Source of the DNA: JAJBWD01 sp041670885
Lineage (GTDB): Bacteria > Bacillota > Clostridia > Clostridiales > Clostridiaceae
NCBI GenBank assembly: GCA_041670885.1
Contig: JBAXYJ010000005.1
Span: forward strand, 1-36,001
Length of the DNA: 36,001 bases
Direction: 5' to 3'
The notes beneath the pieces were generated by a model. It saw only the letters and a program-made list of their open reading frames with translations. It had not been told where the DNA came from and did not search any database. Position numbers and translations under genes: made by a program. Shown piece by piece: positions 32,789 to 36,001 of the stretch (the first letter of the stretch is position 1; each line of letters starts with the position of its first letter).

Positions 32789-34144
32789 ACTTTTTCTTTC
32801 CTTTTCAACTATTTCCTTTGATATTTTATCAGCTCCATTTTTAATTTCATCAATGTCCATAGTCAAAAGCTTTCCATCTTTATAAACAATTTTCCCGTTT
32901 ACCATAGTCATTTTAACCAGGCTTGAATTCCCGCAGGTTACAAGCCCAACAAAGGGGTTATGACAGCCGGCATAAGCAATATCATCTAAATCATAAAGCA
33001 CGATATCAGCAGCCTTTCCTTTAGATAAAACTCCAATATCAGACCTGCCTAAAACCTGAGCTCCTCCTTTTGTGGCCATTTTTAATGTTTCATAGGCGCT
33101 TAAGCCCTCTGCTGCGTATTTTAAATGGTTAAGAAGATAAGCCCTTCTTACTTCCTCCCACATATTAGACCCATCATTAGAAGCACTTCCATCAACACCT
33201 ATACTTACCTTAACTCCTGCTTTTATAAGCTCTGTTGTCCTGCAGATTCCACTTGATAATTTCATATTGGAGGAAGGACAGTGGGCAACTCCGGACCCCT
33301 TTAATAATTTCATATCCTCATCACTTACATGAATTACATGGGCAAACCAAACATCCTCTCCAAGCCACTCAAGACTTTCCATCAGCTGTACAGGCTTTAG
33401 TCCATATTTTTCAATGCAGAAATTTTCCTCATCTATTGTCTCTGCTAAGTGGGTATGCAGCATAACTCCTTTTTTTCTGGCTAAGTTTTTAGATTCTATC
33501 ATCAATTCCTTTGTTACAGAAAATGGTGAGCAGGGAGCAAGAGCTATTCTTGTCATTGCAAATTTATTTCTGTCATGATACTTATCTATAAGCCTCTCAC
33601 TGTCTAAAAGTATTTGAGTTTCTGTCTGAACTACAGAATTTGGAGGCAGTCCCCCCTTATCCTTTCCTAAGGACATGGACCCTCTTGTTGCATGAAATCT
33701 TATTCCAATATTTTTTGCAGCCTCAATTTCAATATCTATTAAATTTTCACTGCTTTTTTCAGGAAAAAGGTAGTGGTGGTCTGATGTAGTTGTGCATCCT
33801 GTTCTAAGTAGCTCAGTAAATCCAACTAAAGCGCCATAATGAACTGCTTCAGAATCAATATGTTTCCAAAATTCATATAGCCCGATAAGCCATGGAAATA
33901 ATGGCTTTTCCTGAACCTCATCTATTCCCCTAAACAAAGTTTGATATAGATGATGATGAGTATTAACAAACCCTGGAATTGCAATTAATCCGCTGCAGTC
34001 TATTATTTCTGCATCTTGCTCACATAGATTTTTCCCGATATTTATTATTTCGTTACCCTCAATTAGAATATCTGAGTTTTCATATATTTTATCCTCATTA
34101 TCGAAGGAAACCACCTTTGACAAATTTTTTAAAAGCTTTTTCAT
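32771..34144 (-). CDS. Amidohydrolase, probable 8-oxoguanine deaminase
   Basis: 457 residues, cytosolic TIM-barrel deaminase of the amidohydrolase superfamily (cluster with guanine deaminase, SsnA and AtzB). Metal motifs: NTHHHLYQ (His63-65), LHTHLAET, FAHVIHV and GVDGSASNDGSN. Segments RGSMSLGKDKGGLPPNSVV and APCSPFSVT match my recollection of bacterial 8-oxoguanine deaminase (Pseudomonas Pa0142), which makes urate from 8-oxoguanine. Other purine or triazine-like deaminases are possible. Its ATG overlaps the stop of the FAD subunit of a xanthine dehydrogenase-type enzyme, so it is the last gene of a purine catabolic operon. The gene ends convergent with the helicase inside a shared terminator. 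Confidence 0.85.
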   Translation of the reverse strand: MKKLLKNLSKVVSFDNEDKIYENSDILIEGNEIINIGKNLCEQDAEIIDCSGLIAIPGFVNTHHHLYQTLFRGIDEVQEKPLFPWLIGLYEFWKHIDSEAVHYGALVGFTELLRTGCTTTSDHHYLFPEKSSENLIDIEIEAAKNIGIRFHATRGSMSLGKDKGGLPPNSVVQTETQILLDSERLIDKYHDRNKFAMTRIALAPCSPFSVTKELMIESKNLARKKGVMLHTHLAETIDEENFCIEKYGLKPVQLMESLEWLGEDVWFAHVIHVSDEDMKLLKGSGVAHCPSSNMKLSSGICRTTELIKAGVKVSIGVDGSASNDGSNMWEEVRRAYLLNHLKYAAEGLSAYETLKMATKGGAQVLGRSDIGVLSKGKAADIVLYDLDDIAYAGCHNPFVGLVTCGNSSLVKMTMVNGKIVYKDGKLLTMDIDEIKNGADKISKEIVEKERKSKKAAH

Positions 34145-34986
34145 TTTCCCTCCCTTAAAGTCCTGACAAATTCCAAAAGGAGCCTTAAACTTGTTTCTTT
34201 TCTATAGGCAGCTGTGGATCTCTGATCATCTATAGGTGTTATCAGGCAGCTGTATAGCTTTCTAATGCTTTCCTCATTAAAATTATTATTAATAAGATCA
34301 ATTACTTTTCTCTCAGATTCTATATTTCTAACTATTTTAGGGCCTACCGCTCCAAAAGATGCTCTGAAATCTGTTATTTTATTATTTTCTAAAACTGCCA
34401 GCCCTGCAAAGGAAAGCTTGGATAATGCAGTTGAAAGTCTTGTGCCTACTTTTTTAATCATTATCTTATTGTAATTAACCTTAGGAATTCTGATTTCCTT
34501 TATTATTTCATTGTCTTTTCTTATATTCTTTCCGGGACCTGTAATAAAATCAATTATTGGAACTATCCTCCGGGAGTTTTTTTCTGCCAGTACCAATTCT
34601 GCATCCATGGCATAAAGTATTGGAAGACTGTCTCCTGCGGGTGATGAATTTCCTATATTACCTCCTATGGTTGCCAGGTTTCTTATACCGGGAGATGCCA
34701 TATTTCTAAAAACATCCCTTATATAATATGGGAGGCTGGTATCTTCACTAATTTCAGTGCAGGTTGCTGCGCAGCCTATAATTATATATTTATCATTTAC
34801 TTCTATTTTATTTAATTCATTAATATCAGAAACAAACAAAACATTTTTATCAAAAGAAGGAGTAATTCCAGTCCATCTTCTTTTTTTTACCATAAGGTCA
34901 GTTCCGCCGGCTAATATATACAAAGGCTCCTTGTCCAAAATATCTAAGGCTTCATCCAGAGAAGTTGGTCTATAAGCCTTTACCAT
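34141..34986 (-). CDS. Xanthine dehydrogenase-type FAD-binding subunit
   Basis: 281 residues, full length for the separate FAD subunit (XdhB/CoxM/PMI type). FAD motifs AGGTDL (26-31) and TIGGNIGNSSPAGD (106-119) are intact, and the C-terminal CO dehydrogenase flavoprotein domain (SFAGLAVLENNKI, FGAVGPKIVR) is present. It passes electrons from the [2Fe-2S] subunit to NAD or another acceptor. It overlaps the upstream [2Fe-2S] gene by 7 bases and the downstream deaminase by 4. Gene letters for this family differ between species, so I give none. Confidence 0.92.
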   Translation of the reverse strand: MVKAYRPTSLDEALDILDKEPLYILAGGTDLMVKKRRWTGITPSFDKNVLFVSDINELNKIEVNDKYIIIGCAATCTEISEDTSLPYYIRDVFRNMASPGIRNLATIGGNIGNSSPAGDSLPILYAMDAELVLAEKNSRRIVPIIDFITGPGKNIRKDNEIIKEIRIPKVNYNKIMIKKVGTRLSTALSKLSFAGLAVLENNKITDFRASFGAVGPKIVRNIESERKVIDLINNNFNEESIRKLYSCLITPIDDQRSTAAYRKETSLRLLLEFVRTLREGK

Positions 34987-35450
34987 AAGCCCTTCCCCCT
35001 CTCAGCTGCAATTTTTATAGCATCAATAATCATATTATAACCGGTGCATCTGCATAAATTACCTGATATTCCTTCTTTTATTTCATCTATTGATGGGTTT
35101 GGATTCTTAAGAAGAAGTGCCTCAGTCGCAATAGTCATTCCTGGTATGCAGAATCCGCATTGAACAGCTCCGGCATCCTCAAAGGCTCTTCTTATTATTT
35201 CATATTTTCTAGTCTTTTTAAGACCATCAACAGTAATAATATTTTTACCTTCTGCCTTCCCAACAGGGAACATACAGGAAGGAGTAATTTTATTATTTAT
35301 AAGTACTGAGCAGGCTCCGCATTCTCCTTCTCCGCAGCCTTCCTTAACACTGCTTAAATTGAAATCCTCTCTTAATACATCAAGAAGTCTTTTTAATGGA
35401 TCTGTATCTATTTCTACATCTTCAAAATTTAAATTAAATCTTATCTTCAT
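34980..35450 (-). CDS. Xanthine dehydrogenase-type [2Fe-2S] subunit
   Basis: 156 residues. Plant-type ferredoxin cluster Cys39, Cys44, Cys47 and Cys59 (GCGEGECGAC), and a second helical-domain cluster Cys98, Cys101, Cys133 and Cys135 (QCGFC, CRC). It carries electrons from the molybdenum centre to the flavin subunit. The ATG overlaps the stop of the molybdenum subunit by 4 bases. All eight cluster cysteines are present, so it should be functional. Confidence 0.94.
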   Translation of the reverse strand: MKIRFNLNFEDVEIDTDPLKRLLDVLREDFNLSSVKEGCGEGECGACSVLINNKITPSCMFPVGKAEGKNIITVDGLKKTRKYEIIRRAFEDAGAVQCGFCIPGMTIATEALLLKNPNPSIDEIKEGISGNLCRCTGYNMIIDAIKIAAERGKGLW

Positions 35451-36001
35451 TGCTTAGAAACCTCCATTAAATGTTCAGGTTTTACAGGAATCCTGTTAAT
35501 ATTTACGTCCAAAGCATTTTCTACTGCAAGAGCATAAGCAGATGCTGCTCCCACTAATGTAAGTTCACCTAAAGCTTTAGCTCCATATGGACCATTTTCA
35601 TAAGGCTCATTTATAAGTTCACTTATTATTGGAGGAGCATCTTTTGAAGTGCTTATGGTATAATCAGAATTAGTTTTCTGCAGCACCCTTCCATCTTTAG
35701 TTTCCATTACTTCTATTCCGCCATATCCAAGTCCCTGCAGGATTCCGCCGTCAATTTGTCCCTTAACGATTTTATCATCTATTGCTCTTCCTATATCGAA
35801 AATTGCCCATACTTTGTCCACTTTTGTTTCATAAGTTACTCTGTCTACTGTCACTTCAACTACGTTTACTCCCCAGGAATAGGATGTATAAGCATCTCCA
35901 TTGAAGGTTTTATCATCAAAAGAAAACCCTTCCGGATATATATAATCTGATATTACTTCAAAATTATCTTCCTTCCATCTCTTTTTAATTTTAATAGCTG
36001 C
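35447..36001 (-). CDS. Xanthine dehydrogenase-type molybdenum subunit, C-terminal part (cut by window)
   Basis: The frame is open to base 36001, giving the last 184 residues of a subunit that is normally about 750 long. The segment GRAIDDKIVKGQIDGGILQG and the motif GAKALGE, which holds the active-site Glu of molybdenum hydroxylases, are typical. With the next two genes it forms a hydroxylase for xanthine, hypoxanthine or another purine. The start-like GTG at 35854 is internal, not the true start. The substrate specificity region lies outside the window. Confidence 0.9.
   Translation of the reverse strand, partial: AAIKIKKRWKEDNFEVISDYIYPEGFSFDDKTFNGDAYTSYSWGVNVVEVTVDRVTYETKVDKVWAIFDIGRAIDDKIVKGQIDGGILQGLGYGGIEVMETKDGRVLQKTNSDYTISTSKDAPPIISELINEPYENGPYGAKALGELTLVGAASAYALAVENALDVNINRIPVKPEHLMEVSKQ

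Noticed and set aside
1..36001. CRISPR arrays, tRNA or rRNA genes, transposase genes, known riboswitch cores
   Set aside because: I looked for regularly spaced short repeats, cloverleaf-like segments, transposase motifs and conserved riboswitch cores and saw none that I could support.

Overview
The window is AT-rich, has strong AGGAGG-type ribosome sites and tightly packed operons, and carries genes typical of anaerobic Firmicutes: an LPXTG-anchored surface protein, NfnAB electron-bifurcating transhydrogenase, an iron-dependent alcohol dehydrogenase under a sigma-54 activator, a PotC-PotD fusion and a molybdenum purine hydroxylase operon. This points to a Clostridium-like organism (class Clostridia). 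The species cannot be told from the sequence. I see no rRNA, tRNA, CRISPR array, phage or intact insertion sequence.

Layout, left to right. (1) 1-2547: 3' part of a cell-wall-anchored adhesin with seven SpaA/Cna-B-type repeats, then a strong terminator. (2) 2549-7402: a small broken minus-strand remnant that starts like a family 2 glycosidase, then a plus-strand operon of a LacI-type regulator and two overlapping genes for a heterodimeric ABC exporter. (3) 7441-11195, minus strand: a small zinc-ribbon protein, a large poly-HAMP chemoreceptor with a long leader, and a small membrane protein. (4) 11330-12469: an exported or membrane-anchored polysaccharide deacetylase. (5) 12478-16447: YfcC-type carrier and PepV-type dipeptidase (minus), divergent from a GntR/FCD regulator (plus); a promoter overlapping a 23-bp palindrome lies between them. 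(6) 16451-20960, minus: a multi-zinc-ribbon protein and the polyamine importer potA-potB-potCD. (7) 21200-24445: SWIM/SNF2 helicase. (8) 24522-30247, minus: nfnA-nfnB, an iron alcohol dehydrogenase with a textbook -24/-12 promoter and three upstream dyads, and its likely sigma-54 activator. (9) 30463-32774, plus: an ArsB/NhaD-type transporter and a DEAD-box-type helicase with DEGD in motif II. (10) 32771-36001, minus: 8-oxoguanine deaminase-like amidohydrolase and three subunits of a xanthine dehydrogenase-type hydroxylase, the last one cut by the window edge.

How parts work together. NfnAB exchanges electrons between NADH, NADPH and ferredoxin next to an alcohol dehydrogenase that consumes reduced pyridine nucleotide, so region 8 looks like a redox-balancing locus. 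Region 10 is a purine-breakdown operon. Region 5 looks like regulated uptake and cleavage of small peptides or related compounds.

The observations most worth checking are the three-site enhancer plus sigma-54 promoter upstream of the alcohol dehydrogenase, a repeat present as a 102-bp form (15445-15546) and an internally deleted form (24564-24617), and two convergent genes whose stop codons lie in the hairpin of one shared terminator (32760-32788). I found no clear evidence of a wholly new multi-gene system.
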